Part shown: positions 21,226 through 33,204 of the stretch, in pieces | Position numbering within the stretch: the stretch's first letter is position 1 | Layout of the letters: the number at the start of each line of letters is the position of its first letter | Assembly (NCBI RefSeq): GCF_008728515.1 | Contig: NC_044990.1 | Span: 12,111,156 to 12,175,155, forward strand | Direction: 5' to 3' | From: Papio anubis | Taxonomy: Eukaryota > Chordata > Mammalia > Primates > Cercopithecidae | DNA length: 64,000 nucleotides | Notes under the pieces: generated by a model | What the model saw: only the letters and a program-made list of their open reading frames with translations | The model's database searches: none | Told to the model about the DNA's origin: nothing | Made by a program: the position numbers and the translations under genes

Positions 21226-24200
21226 CCTTGTTGCCAGTCCTACGAGGGGGGACCAGGGAACTCTCCCATTTCACTATGAATACAACAAAGTTGAAAGCCT
21301 CATACAGATGTGTAGGCTGATGTGTGTATCATTCATACTCCTCAGAGGGACCCCAGTGTCACAACTCTTCTTGTTATGATAAGAGACGGATCAATCCTCA
21401 CCTTTAGGATGCTGAGAGGGACTTTCACTATTATTATCAAAGCTAAGAAAAATATTTATCCAGCACCCTCTCTAAAGAGAACCACCCACAACTGGGCCAA
21501 ACTCCATCCTCCAGGGCCTGCACACCCTGTTGCCATCAACCATATCCCTGTCCACCCTCCCGCAGCCTAGTAGATACGGTGGTAAATGGGAAGGGAGGGT
21601 GTTCGTAGTACGGTGTGCCTTGATGGTAAGTTTCTTCACAGAGATGAGTTGTCTCTTCTTATTACAAAGGCCACACCTTCTGAGGTTGCTAGAGACAGAA
21701 AAAAATCAGACTGAACCAAAGTGAGCCCCAAAATACCTGTTCCTCCCCAACAAGTAAGGGTTGTGCATAAAGAGATCTCCATCCTTAACTTCCTTTCTGC
21801 CATACTCCCTCCAGGGCAGGGAGGGGAGGGCTCATGGCAAAGACACAAACCCTTGTTTGCAACTGTGCAGGGGAGAGACCTCCAGGAGTTCTATCTACTC
21901 CGAATTGAGGAGCTAACAGTAATTTCTGGCCCTTCTGTTTATGTCTCCCCAAACTGACACATATCATGATGGTCTACAGGTAGTATAGGACTCTTCATAA
22001 GCACCAGAGAAACAGCACATGTATGCAGGTCAATTTTTATACCAAGTATAAATAAAAACATAAATATACACACATAAGTTGATTACCTTCATCTGACCAC
22101 TTTCCAAATGTGTTCATTAACTAAGCCTACTGAAACACTAAAGGAGCCAAGTATACACTCAGCAATAAAAAAAGGATTTACCTTCAAAATGAATTTTCAA
22201 TTTTGGCTTCGTGGCATCCCAAATTCTGAACGTGCCTTGAACCGGTCACAAGCCCTGGGCTATGACCACTCTGATGTGCAGATTTTTACAGGCATGGGAC
22301 CTAAGAAACGATCCCAGGTCAATGATGTGCATTTCATTACTGCACACTCACTGGCTCAGCCTTCCTGAGAGGGCTCCTGCTGGCCCTGGTGGCTACGAGG
22401 CTGCTCCTCCAGCTCTACAGTCAGCAGTGTCGCCATTGTGTCCACCTCGTTTCCTCCCCTCCTGCAAATGATCGCCAGGTACCCAGGCCCCACACTTGTC
22501 ACTTGTTCTATAATTCACTCCTGTTCCTTCAGAACCCGTCAGCACATTGACAGTTCAGCAGCTAGCAAACTATTCATCCCAAGTCCACAATGCAGCACAT
22601 TTTCTTCTCTCTAAAATTTTTTTTTGAAACATCTGCTTTTGTTTCCATGGTAATCATAGGGGTATTTTTTTCTTAATAGAACTTTGAACTGCTTTTACAT
22701 TCTGAACGGTTACTGCTTTGCATTTAACAAACCAGAATCAGTTCAAAATGACTGCAAAAACCCTTTCTAGTCAAGCTTAAACAAGACAAGCATGTTAACA
22801 AACAAGATGGCAGAAACAAAAATGTTGACTCATTGCTGCTAACCCCATCTGTAGGTGATGAGCAGGACTGATGAAGATTTCAATAAAGTATAATTTGTTT
22901 GCATATTAAATTTTTAAAGTTGAAAGTAAATAGACAAGTTTCTGTATTTGAACCACAATATTTGCAGTGGAAATAAAGAATAATTTAATCCTTATGCCAG
23001 ATCTCAAAGGTAGTCCTTAGAGACTCACTACATACAGATACAAAAGTTCCAAAATAACACTAAGTTTCTTATCAAGAAGATAGGTCGAGCAAATGAAGCT
23101 CTAACCAAATAGGAAAAGTTTCCAGACATAAAATTAACATATTCAGTTGTTAAACTTGTTGATTGGAAGTGATCATGACTATAAAATTAAAGATGTTCAA
23201 TCAAGGCCACTTGACATATAGAACTGGATAAAAGGCGCAAAGTCTGACCTGCAGTTGTAGATCTGGGACCTATTTACTATCCATGTAAATTTGGTAATAA
23301 GACCGTGAATGGGAACTAAATCTTGGGAAACACAGAGCTGGGCAGAGGAATAAGAGCTGCTACCAAAGACATCAGTAGAAGAGTCAAGAGAAGCAGAGAA
23401 ATGAGATACCAGCAAGGTCAAGGCAAGAAGACAAGTAGGAGGGGCAGGCAACTTTGAAAGACTTTTTCTCATTTCATCTCCCATGTACTGAATGCTAAGC
23501 ATGGTATATAAACATGTATCTATATCTATACCTGTATCTTTACTTATCTATCTAGGGAATATAGAAGGCATATGAATGACACCACAGCGGCTGTCTTGGA
23601 GCCCTGGAGCCCAAAGACATTTGAGATGCATACACCTAAGGAGAGGGGAAGAAGGTGGCAGGCAGATTTGAAAAAAATGTGGATTACCATTAAAAAAGGA
23701 TTTGTAAGCAATTTCAGAAATATAATCTATAAGCCTCAGGAATTATTTTACCCTTACTTTTTAAGAATTGGGATTATTATACTCATAATGAGAGTCATAA
23801 ATTATGAACAAGAAGGAGGTTGGTTATTATAGTTGTTTAGTATTACCAGCGTTTTCAATTCCACACAAGAGGGTAACAGAAACAAAGCCGTGAGGCTACC
23901 TTGCAGTTTGAACATTTCTGGGAATTTGCATTTAACAAGAAAAGATCATCACTGTAAATATATTTTCCAATTTGTAACAGCTGAGACTCATAAATGGAGA
24001 TTATATGACACATAACAAGTGACAGGTTATCAGCATGTGTTGGCAAGAGCCCTTTGGCTATTAAAAGATAATTAAAACTCATGATAATCTTCCAGCTGCT
24101 TCATTTAGTCATTTTGTTTTATATGAATGTGATAAGGCTCTGATGCATTTTAAATGGACAGCTCCCCTTTATCAGCTTCTTGGGTTAAGCCAGTGAGTCC

Positions 24201-25059
24201 CCTCATTTGCAAATCTTCTAGCTACACAATTTACACAAAACATCTTCCTCTGGCTCTATCGTCAATGATTCTGGTTGCCATGGAGAATTGAGGGTCATCT
24301 TTTATCTGGCATAGTTAAAGCAAGCAATTGCCCACCCGCGTTATGTGATTGGAGTGAATGCTTCCATAACCATTTTCCTAAAAAAAAAAAAAAAAGATGT
24401 GCTAGAGAGCAGTTGTTCTGTGTTCTCAATAGAGGGAGAGCAAAAAAGAACAGGTTTCAATTGGATTTCGATTCAACTTAGAAATAGTTTAACGGTTATG
24501 AAGACCAGAAACACACAAGACACCATGCAGTCATCAACACTGGAGATTAGGAAGAAACAAACAAACAAAAAGAATGGCCTTTTCAGTGTGTATTGTTTAC
24601 ACGCTCTCTAGCTGGAAGGCATGCGGATTGATTACAAAACATTTCAGGCTATTTCTAAATGCAGAGTAGTGGAATATTTCCGAGAACCACTCTTGCAATT
24701 ATTTTCAATTAAATCTTTATGTGTAGTTTTTCTTACACAAGGACTAAATAGAGCCACACACCCTTTTATGGTCAGGCTGATTTGGAGAAGGATGACAGGG
24801 ATCGGTGCAATGGAATTCTGCAATGCATGGTCAACTCTGGAGCCACAGTGACCTATCCAGGCCTTTGCTTCCAAACAGAAAACAAGGTTTCTCCTTAATT
24901 TGCTCTTCCTAGAACAGACCATGCTCTCTCACTCTGCTTGACTACAGCACGTGAGATATTTCTCCTCTAAGTGTCTTTCTGTTCTTTGAGTATTGTGCCA
25001 TATTGTTGGAAAACAACATCTTTCTGTTCTATCTTTGCTGGGCTGTCTCCTTTAGAAGT
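21226..25059. other. Repeat-poor unassigned intronic sequence (3.8 kb)
   Basis: No gene or nameable repeat apart from short A runs (24366-24381). It contains an X-box-like site gtttccatggtaat (22641-22654) and a GATA/octamer-rich stretch (24060-24290). The open frames at 22108-22471 and 23572-23832 look like chance frames. Confidence 0.5.
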
Positions 25060-25302
25060 CAGCAGGAACACTGCCTAATCTTGGAAGCCTTCACTAAACA
25101 TTTAGTGTGGGTTTTGGAGCTCCCCTTGGATCCTGCACTGATGCCTACCCTTGTACTTCTGTCCCTTACTGTCATTACCTCTCTACCTCCCTCCCTTCCT
25201 CCCCTGCCCCCACTAGAATGGAAGCTCCTGGAGGGCGGGGCCCACATCTTGTCTTGCCCAGCATCTAACAGGTGCTGAATAAATGTTGAATGAATAAATG
25301 CA
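25060..25302 (+). repeat. L2 LINE 3' end
   Basis: 'cccactagaatggaagctcc', 'tggagggcggggcccacatc', 'ttgtcttgcccagcatctaa' and 'caggtgctgaataaatgttg' are textbook L2 3' end features; the left part is more diverged. Confidence 0.85.
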
Positions 25303-25868
25303 GGAATGGATGAGAAAAATTACCTTTTGAGAAACAAACTGGTAAGATTTTTATGGTCCTTGTTTTCATAGGGACTGACAGTATCTTCTTTCTGAGATTT
25401 TGGTAGAAATTAAAAATTAATAGAGAAGCATATATCAATAAGGAGGATATTGGGCAAGAATGTGCACAGGAATAAAAAGGATCTCTTCAAAATGGGACTC
25501 TCAGCAATGCCTCCACTCTTAAACTCCACACTGGCTTTGGTGTCAGTTCCCATGATCTGATGCAATCTCAACCCTGGGTAGGGGATGCTTCCTTTCTTTT
25601 GCCAGACTCCATCACATCTACATAGTTGTCATGCAAAGAGAGCGCTGAAAGTGGTTTGTGCATTCTTATTAGGTCTCAAAAGATCAAGGGCAAAGGAATC
25701 CTCTGTTTATGGTTCAGTTGGGCATAGGAAATCGCCAAAAAGTGATAATACACTTGCTTGAGTTTAAAAATCATTACCAATATTCCAAATTTAACCTGAA
25801 CTGAAAGCAAATTAAAGGCTTGATTTATATCTATTTATGCAGGCCCTTCCTAGGCAATGATGACCTTC
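25303..25868. other. Unassigned intronic sequence
   Basis: No gene or recognised element. Confidence 0.5.
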
Positions 25869-25873
25869 CAGAA

Positions 25874-26259
25874 TAATATGGTTTTGCTGTATCCCCACCC
25901 AAATTTCATCTTGAACTGTGGCTCCTATAATTCCCACGTGTCATGGAAGGGACCTGTCGGTGGAGGTAATTGAATCATGGGGTGGGTCTTCCCCCATACT
26001 GTTCTCATGGTAGTGAATAAGTCTTGCGGTAGTGAGTAAGTCTCACAAGACCTGATGGTTTTATATATGAGAGTTCCCCTGCACAAGCTCTCTCCTGCCT
26101 GCTGCCATGTAAGACATGTCTTGCTTCCCCTTCCCCTTCCACCATGATTGTGAGGCCTCCCCAGCCATGTGGAACTGTGAGTTAATCAAACCTCTTTCCT
26201 TTATAAATTACCCAGTCTTGTGTACGTCTTTATTAGCAGCGAGAGACCGGACTAATACA
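25874..26259 (+). mobile_element. THE1/MST-type MaLR solo LTR
   Basis: A near full-length LTR of the THE1/MST group: 'aatatggttttgctgtatcc', 'taattcccacgtgtcatgga', 'gtaattgaatcatggggtgg', 'cttcccc' then 'ccaccatgattgtgaggcct', 'cctctttcctttataaatta' and the end 'agagaccggactaataca'. A 19-bp unit is tandemly duplicated (ggtagtgaataagtct... at 26009 and again at 26028). There is no internal retroviral sequence, so it is a solo LTR. Confidence 0.88.
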
Positions 26260-26612
26260 CAAATATCCCCGTCTCCAATCCCAGCTTCTCTAAAAGTTCA
26301 TCGTAAATGCATCAGCATTTTATCCCAGTAAATGCTACCCCAGCCTCACTAATTCTGGCTTTATTCTAAAGAACTTCCAAAAGCTTCTTAGCATTAGAAG
26401 GAAACTCAACACTTTTTGATCTTTGGTTTTAAGAAACACAGTTACTCTGTAGACCTATAGCGCTTCCCAGCTTCTCACCTTTCTATCTTTAAAACAATAG
26501 CTTTCAGTCGTAAAGTCATGGGCACACCACTCTGAAGTGTGCGGCAAGCAATGTGTTACTAACAATACTGCCGCACCCTGTTTACCAAACACTTAGAAAT
26601 TAGGCAGTTCTA

Positions 26613-26885
26613 GGCCAGGTGCAATAGCTCACACCTGTAATCCTAGCACACTGGGAGGTCCAGGCGGGCAGATCACTTGAGGTCAGGAGTTCAAGACCAG
26701 CCTGGCCAACATGGAGAAACCTTGTCTCTACTAAAAATAGCCGGGCATGGTAATGAGTGCCTGTAATCCCAGCTACTCAGGATGCTAAGACAGGAGAATT
26801 GTTTGAACTCAGGAGGTGGAGGTTGCAGTAAGCCAAGATCATGCCACTGCATTCTAGCCTGGGTGACAAAGTGAGATTCCATCTC

Positions 26886-26914
<29 letters not shown>
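26613..26914 (+). mobile_element. AluS-type SINE
   Basis: A sense Alu from 'ggccaggtgcaatagctcac' to a 29-base A tail. Diverged in both monomers; the middle A-rich region is shortened ('ctactaaaaatagccgggca'). Confidence 0.95.
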
Positions 26915-26917
<3 letters not shown>

Positions 26918-26934
26918 AGACAGTTAAAATATCT

Positions 26935-27125
26935 CCTATAATTATCTCATAACAATCCTTTGAGGTGGGAAGTATTAGTCTAATTTCTACAAAGAACCTG
27001 AGGCAGCATGGGGTTAGATAACTGGGTCCATGGTCAAACATCTAGGCCTGGTAGAGCCTGGGTTTTAACCCAGGTTTTTCTAACTTTCCAGCCAGTGTTC
27101 TTCATGATTACATCACACTGCCTCC
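26935..27125 (-). repeat. MIR SINE (antisense)
   Basis: 'ttatctcataacaatccttt', 'gaggtgggaagtattagtct', 'gggttttaacccaggttttt' and 'atgattacatcacactgcct' give the reverse-complement MIR order. Confidence 0.78.
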
Positions 27126-27859
27126 CACATAGTTAAAACATACAAACGATTTCAAATATACATTTGCCACAGATTCAAAACCTTATCATAGCACCTTTCA
27201 CGCTTATTTGCGATGAAAGAGAATGGGGTAGATTTCCAGCTGGTGGTCTGGGAGATGTGCTCGCTGCAGCGCACAGTGGGCAGCCACTGCCAATGCTGCT
27301 TCAACAGTGGAGGCAGGTCTATCTCTGTTTCATCTTACTGCCCTCCACATTTTATGGAGAGGTCATCAAATCTGAAGCCCCAGGAAGTGTAAACATCCAC
27401 TTTTGTCTGTTACTGTGAACAAAGGTTCAAAATTGTGACTTCAAAGCATGGCAGACACTTTCCTAAGACAGATCCTGGACACTGTCCAAGCTCAGGGCTC
27501 ACTCAGCCCTTTGAACCCCTATTACCCAATCCATTCATTCAGATCCTTTCATGTATATGTTTTGTACATCAACTCATATCTAGATATTGGGACTTCTTTT
27601 GTCTACATTAGAAACCAAAATTTACCTTACCAAAACATTTACATAAAAGAATTCATAAGTTTGACTTTGAAACTCTCTGTAGTGTAATATCTTAATAAAC
27701 AGGATTTTTTCCCTTGAAAACATAAGTGCTTCCTGAATAAATGGAGAATTAGAATGTTCAGGAAGTCTGATAACTTGAAGAAGAGTTAAGTCTTCTTCCT
27801 CTGAACTCCTAAGCCATGTCCTTCCCATCTTCATTAGAGGGCATTCCTGGTATAATTAT
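27126..27859. other. Unassigned intronic sequence
   Basis: No gene or recognised element. Confidence 0.5.
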
Positions 27860-28005
27860 TTAGATTCATGCCTGTCTTCTCTCCAAGTCCCTATAGGGCA
27901 ATAACTATGATCTAGTCATCTCTCAATTTATAAGCTCCAAAGACTCTGGTACACAGAAGGCATGTAAGAGACATTTGTTAAAAGATTGAACAAAGGAATG
28001 AATTC
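27860..28005 (+). repeat. L2 LINE 3' end
   Basis: 'ccctatagggcaataactat', 'gtacacagaaggcatgtaag' and 'acatttgttaaaagattgaa' fit a diverged L2 terminal region. Confidence 0.6.
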
Positions 28006-28043
28006 ATTTGTATCTATCTAGGGATCCTGATTTTTATCTAGAT

Positions 28044-28262
28044 CAATGGTTCTCAATTGGAGGGATTTTTGCTCCCCTGAGAACACAGGGCAATGTCTGG
28101 AGGCATGTTTGGTTTTCACAACTTGTGGGGTTGGGTCTCTTCTGGTATCCAGAGCTAAAAACTATGGATTCCTCTTAGCATCCGAGAACGCACAGGACAG
28201 CCCCCACAAAAAGAATTACCTGGCCCCCAAATGTCCATAGTAGGGAGACTAAGAACCCCAAT
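28044..28262 (-). mobile_element. MER20 hAT DNA transposon fossil (antisense)
   Basis: 'caatggttctcaattggagg', 'gggcaatgtctggaggcatg', 'cacaacttgtggggttgggt' and 'agcatccgagaacgcacagg' are the reverse complement of MER20, with terminal cag..ctg-like ends. Non-autonomous. Confidence 0.85.
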
Positions 28263-29532
28263 TTAGACAGAGAGTATCTACAAAAGTTCCATACACAGAC
28301 AAGAGATCTCAGAAATAAGCCAGCTCTGCTTTTAGAAAAAATGCAGTGGGCACCCACTCATATCATTTATAGAAACTACTTCACGGAAACATAAACCAAA
28401 TTGGAGATCCCAGGTGGTCATTTTCATCTCACAGCTCGTTTTTGTTCTCCCGGCCTAAGCCTCAACTAGATAACATCTTTGGACTTTCAGAGGTCAGCAT
28501 TTATACGCTGACCCCATAGCCCAGAATAACCCAAAGAACGAGACTTTCGTTCAATAACAGGGGCATTATTTTTTATTGCGGGTCATGGCTCATAATATGC
28601 AATTCAGCTAAAAGAGAAAGATACAAAACATTTGAGATGACTGGCAGGGGAAAACTCTAAAAATTCTCCAGCACAAAAGGGGATTAAAATGTCACAGGAA
28701 ATTTTTTTCTTGAAAATGGAGGGACTTATGAATGCTTCTTTCTTTCCAGAACAGTTAAAACACTGTATGTGAGGGTTGCTTGGGTTCGGAAGGCAGGGCA
28801 GCCCGTTCCTTTTGTTCTGTTGCTCAACCCTAGAAGGCTTTCCCTGGCGAACTCGGGCCCACTAGCAGTGAGAAGTTAGGGGGAGGAAGATGCTTCTTCT
28901 AAGTAAGCAATCTGGATTGTATTCATCCTCCCTCTTAGAAGTGAAGAGAGACTGCCTTAAGCTGAGAAGCAAAACAGACTGAGCGGGCACAGCCAAGTCT
29001 TTCACTGGAGATAACATTTGCCTGACATTTTAACTGTCACCTATTACCTGAAGACTCATTTATCCAAGGCCGAATGAAGCCACCTCTTGCACTGACGTGG
29101 AATTCAAAGTGATGAATGGGTCTATCAGAAAGGATGACTCTCAGTGAGACATTCTGCATCAGGTGGCAGGAATCAGGTGTCAGTGGGAAGCTGGGTCCCG
29201 TCTGCCTGCCTGGGGCCTGCCTCTGCTAGAGGCTCCCTCCTGTGACTCTCCAGCTACCAGCCAGTGGGGGGACCTCGCACGGAGGTGGCAGCCCTGTGCT
29301 GCAGCTGCACTTTTCAGCCTGCCTGTTAGATATGATGGGGGCTCTAAGGGGATAATGAGTGTTTCTTTCCTGACAATCTGCAGATGATTTGAACTTTCTG
29401 GGGTTTAAATTAATTTCCTATTTGGCATGTTTGCAGGAAGAGAAAACAATTATCTCCAAAATTACAAGTAATTAGCTGTTTGCTTATTGTTGTGGGATAA
29501 GATCTTACTTCCCTCCCACACCACACCCAGAC
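28263..29532. other. Unassigned intronic sequence; possible conserved segment at 29375-29515
   Basis: No gene or repeat named over 1.27 kb. Bases 29375-29515 are rich in homeobox (taatta), forkhead-like (tgtttgc) and GATA (gataag) cores; see findings. Confidence 0.5.
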
Positions 29533-29557
29533 CACACACACACACACACACACACAC
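29533..29557. repeat. (CA)n microsatellite
   Basis: About 13 ca dinucleotides after 'cacccagac'. Confidence 0.9.
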
Positions 29558-29854
29558 TATGCTCTAGTTTTTCAGTTGTTATTTACAATTCTCAGTCTGG
29601 GAGGTTAGAGTCCACTTCCCACCCGGGCCTTACCGAAATCTTCACTCTGCTCAGGTAAGCCCTGCCCCTGCCTCCTAACGAGTAAAGAAAACCACAGGAG
29701 CACAATGTCCATCCCAGTGACTTCTGCTCATTAGATGGGTGCGGTGGACGCCCAGAATTCCAGGAAAGCAAGAAAATCCACTCCCCACTCCAAGTCCTCA
29801 CTCTACAGGCAGGTGGCAAGGCCAGCTCAAGTACCACAGGAAATAAAGACATGA

Positions 29855-29985
29855 GACCGAGGATCTCAAGATGAGAGTCTACATTCTGGCTCATCACTTA
29901 CTAGCTGTAGAATCTTAAGCAAGTCACTCAGCTTCTCTGAACCCCAGTTTCCTCATTTTATTAGAAGGACTATCAAACCCCCTGT
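29855..29985 (+). repeat. MIR SINE fragment
   Basis: 'cttactagctgtagaatctt', 'aagcaagtcactcagcttct' and 'ctgaaccccagtttcctcat' match the MIR core. Confidence 0.82.
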
Positions 29986-29989
29986 AAAG

Positions 29990-30205
29990 TAGCATTTCTC
30001 AACAGTAGCACTATTTTGGGCCACATCATTCTTTGGTGTGGGCAGGCATCCTGTACATTACAGGAAGTGAAGCAGCATCACTGGCCTCTGCCCACTAGAT
30101 GCCAGCAGCACCCACCCCCTAGTTGTGATCATCGAAAGTATCTCCAGATATTACCAAATGTTCCCTGGAGGGCAAAAGTGCACCTGCTTGCAAGCCTCTG
30201 CTGTG
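29990..30205 (+). mobile_element. MER20 hAT DNA transposon fossil
   Basis: 'catttctcaacagtagcact', 'attttgggccacatcattct', 'ttggtgtgggcaggcatcct', 'gcctctgcccactagatgcc' and 'ccagatattaccaaatgttc' match MER20 in the sense direction. It abuts the preceding MIR and lies about 1.7 kb from the antisense MER20 copy. Confidence 0.88.
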
Positions 30206-30424
30206 AAGGAGCCCCCCTCTCCTTTAAATGTTTAATAAAACATCACCCAGAAACTTTAATTCTACCCCCAAGAATTCAGGAGCAGCAAAGCAAACAGCTA
30301 TAAGTGAAATGAGAGAACTTTTGGTGGAAAACCAGGTTTGGGGTAAAATGGAGTACCAACTGGCCTTACTGAGAGATTCTGGATTTTGTTTTCATCTTGG
30401 GAAGGGAGTAGGAGCATGTTCTTC

Positions 30425-30500
30425 TTTCCTGTTTCACGGGGTTGTGGGGGCTTAAATGAGCTAACGTATTTGAAACTGCACAGAATGATGCCTGCAACTA
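30425..30500 (+). repeat. MIR-like fragment
   Basis: 'gttgtgggggcttaaatgag', 'ctaacgtatttgaaactgca' and 'cagaatgatgcctg' resemble the MIR 3' part. Confidence 0.5.
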
Positions 30501-30689
30501 TTCACACAGTCACAACCAAAGAATTAGTGCAATGCGGCTGGCATACATGGAATGTCACCCGGGCACTCTCTTCATGTTGGGGACAAAAGAACAACGCGTG
30601 ATGATTCTAGTTGGAGCATTCAGTCAAATGAATCAGTTACGTGCCAGCCACATGCCAGAAACAATGACAGGAACCCAGCATCACCGAAT

Positions 30690-31225
30690 GTGTCAAACAT
30701 ACATATTTTTATATCTGCAAATTCTTTGACACTCCTCCCATCGAATAATGGGTCTGCTCTTCTTGAATCTGAGCACACCTTTATGGCTATGTTGACTCAT
30801 AGAATACAGAAAAAGTGACAAGAGGCAACTTCCAAGGCTAGATCATAAAAAGTCACACACTTTGCCCGGCTCACTCTTGGGATGCAGTCTCCATGTGGGG
30901 AAGAAGGAAGCCTGGGCAACCACATGAACAAATGTAGATGCACCAGCTGCCAGTCTCACTGAGGTCCTGACCGAGAGGCAGCATCCACTGCCGGTCACGC
31001 AAGTGCCAGAGGCTTCGGATGTTCCCGGAACCCAGTCACTGAGCCAGGCATAGCCTGCAGGTCTTGCCAGCCCATGTCACAGTCATCAAAGAACAGAGAC
31101 AAGCCATCTCCACTGTGTCTTTTCCAAACTCCTGACCCACAGAATCCATGAGCATAATGACATGGTTGTTGAATACCACTAAGTTTGGGGCAGTTTGTTA
31201 CATAGCAACAGTCATGGAACACGCT
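30690..31225 (+). mobile_element. MLT1-type MaLR LTR (ancient)
   Basis: 'tatctgcaaattctttgaca', 'gtgacaagaggcaacttcca', 'aggctagatcataaaaagtc', 'ggctcactcttgggatgcag' and the 3' end 'aatcactaagtttggggcag'-like and 'tttgttacatagcaacagtc' follow the MLT1 LTR order over about 535 bp. Boundaries are approximate, and it is too diverged to assign a subfamily. Confidence 0.75.
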
Positions 31226-33011
31226 TCCATGGAGTTCAACCACTAATTGTCCAAACAATGTGCTCCCTGGGGCATTTGGGTCCTGTTTGTTTAGCTTAGC
31301 TGGTAGTAATGTCAGAAACAGCCAGGGAATGAGTCTGCCATTGGCATGGAGAGGCGATCAGGGTCACGTATTTCATCAGCAGAGTCTAGAGGTCTTTCTT
31401 GACACACAGAAGGGTTGCAGAGCTTGTGCCCTCTTCCATGCCACCATGAACAGAAAGGCTTGATCAGCAGGAAAGAGAGAATTGCATTTACATATAAATA
31501 TGGGACAAGAACACTAAGTGGGAGCCTTCAAAGAAGAAGGCTCCTTTGAGAAGCTGGAAACTTCCAGAGCTGGTTACTGGGTCAGGAGCAGCCTGTTCTA
31601 GAGAACAACCTGGCATTGACTCAGAGGCTGGGCAGTGACCTCTAGTTCTTGCATGTTGGGAGAAGTCACAGGAATGGCTGTGACCATGACCTGCCAAGTA
31701 GAGAGTCTCTGCTGACTCAACATAACCTCTGCCCATCTTGACACCTAGAGACAACCTGTCTTGATGAAGAAAAATAAAAGCGGTCTGGATTTGAGGGAAA
31801 TGGTGAAACATTGCTTTCCAAACGGGAGTTAAGAGACTAGAGTGTGCTGAGAGAACAGTAGAATGTGTGCAGGGGCGCTAATGAGCACAGAGATCATTCA
31901 GGATCATTCGTGCATTTTCAGAGTGAGCCAGTTCTCCAAGCTGGCTTCTTCCTCCTTGAAGCACACAAACTGTTTCCTGAAGCTTCCTTACTCATCTCAT
32001 TTAATTTGGATTTAACCTGCAGCTAGATTCAGAATCTGAACTACAATTCAGGTAGAGAAGTTAAACTCTATATTAATAGCTCTTATAAAATACTCTAATA
32101 TATGAGTATTTTTTATTCAGTATCAGTGGGGCAGCTGCCTGAGGCAAATACGTGCAATTTCCTACTTCATTAAATATTTAAACCTCTTTACTTCTGGAAG
32201 AGTTCACATTTGAAAATCTCCTTCTTGATATACTTGAATTCTATACTTGAATTTGGTATAAACAATATGAACAGGTGTCCTATAGGGACATTCGTTTATT
32301 GAGTTTCTTTACAAATTAATCTTGGGGTTCACCGCTACTTCAGACAACATGTACCAATTTAACTAGTGTTTTGGTGTTTTGGTTTATTTACATTTCTAAA
32401 ATCAGGCACTCAATTATGTTGTATTTGGGCAAATTTTACTCTAAGAATTATAAAATATGAAATAGTTCACGCTAACTATAATGTTAGCAGTTTAAAATTC
32501 AAATCCCCTTACCATCATATTAAATTCATTCAATGTTAGTAGTTGATTATATTTATTTCTTTTCAATACATTTTTAGTCATGCCAAAGGCAGGAAGAAAA
32601 TGTATGTAGTTCCAGTGAAATTTCTGTTGTAAGGTGGCCCAGACTTTGCTGAGTAAGAGTTACTGATGACACAAATCACTGAAGAGGTGTCTTGAAGTAG
32701 AATAAAAATCTCAAGCAGAAGGTACAGTAGTAAATTCAAATTAATGGGTTCTTCTCATGGGGAGTGGGGAGAGAACATGAAGAGATATGTTAGGAATTGT
32801 AAACATAAAAATTTTATAAGGCCTATAAACATTTTCCATCCTGAAAAGTTATGGAGCTATCTCTTGTATTCATAATTTCGTTATCACCATAGTTAAGATC
32901 CTGATCCCTCACGGTATTTTTCTGAGTACTCACTGCAACTGCAGCAGCAGCAGAAGCAACAACCACTCCAAGGAGAAGCCTGGAGCTGTGGAGGAACACA
33001 GACAGCAACAG
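31226..33011. other. Unassigned intronic sequence
   Basis: No gene or recognised element over 1.8 kb. A short CAG/CAA-type tract near 32940-32965 (gcagcagcagcag) is present. Confidence 0.5.
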
Positions 33012-33204
33012 ACAGCCTTGGGTTCAGGTCCTGGCTCTGCTAGTTATTTGGATTTAACTGGAACAAGTGACTTTAACTTCTCTGGGTTTCCATTTCTTAA
33101 TCTTTAAAATGGCAACATCAATGGTACTTCCTCTTCTGAGGATTATATGACATAATTATTGATCATGTTTAGGCAGGGCCTGCACAAAATACATGCTCAA
33201 CCAC
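33012..33204 (+). repeat. MIR SINE
   Basis: 'ttgggttcaggtcctggctc', 'acttctctgggtttccattt', 'cttaatctttaaaatggcaa' and 'tctgaggattatatgacata' give nearly full-length MIR in sense. Confidence 0.85.

Noticed and set aside
24345..24611. 88-codon frame with KKKKK
   Set aside because: Runs through an A16 tract; no family resemblance.
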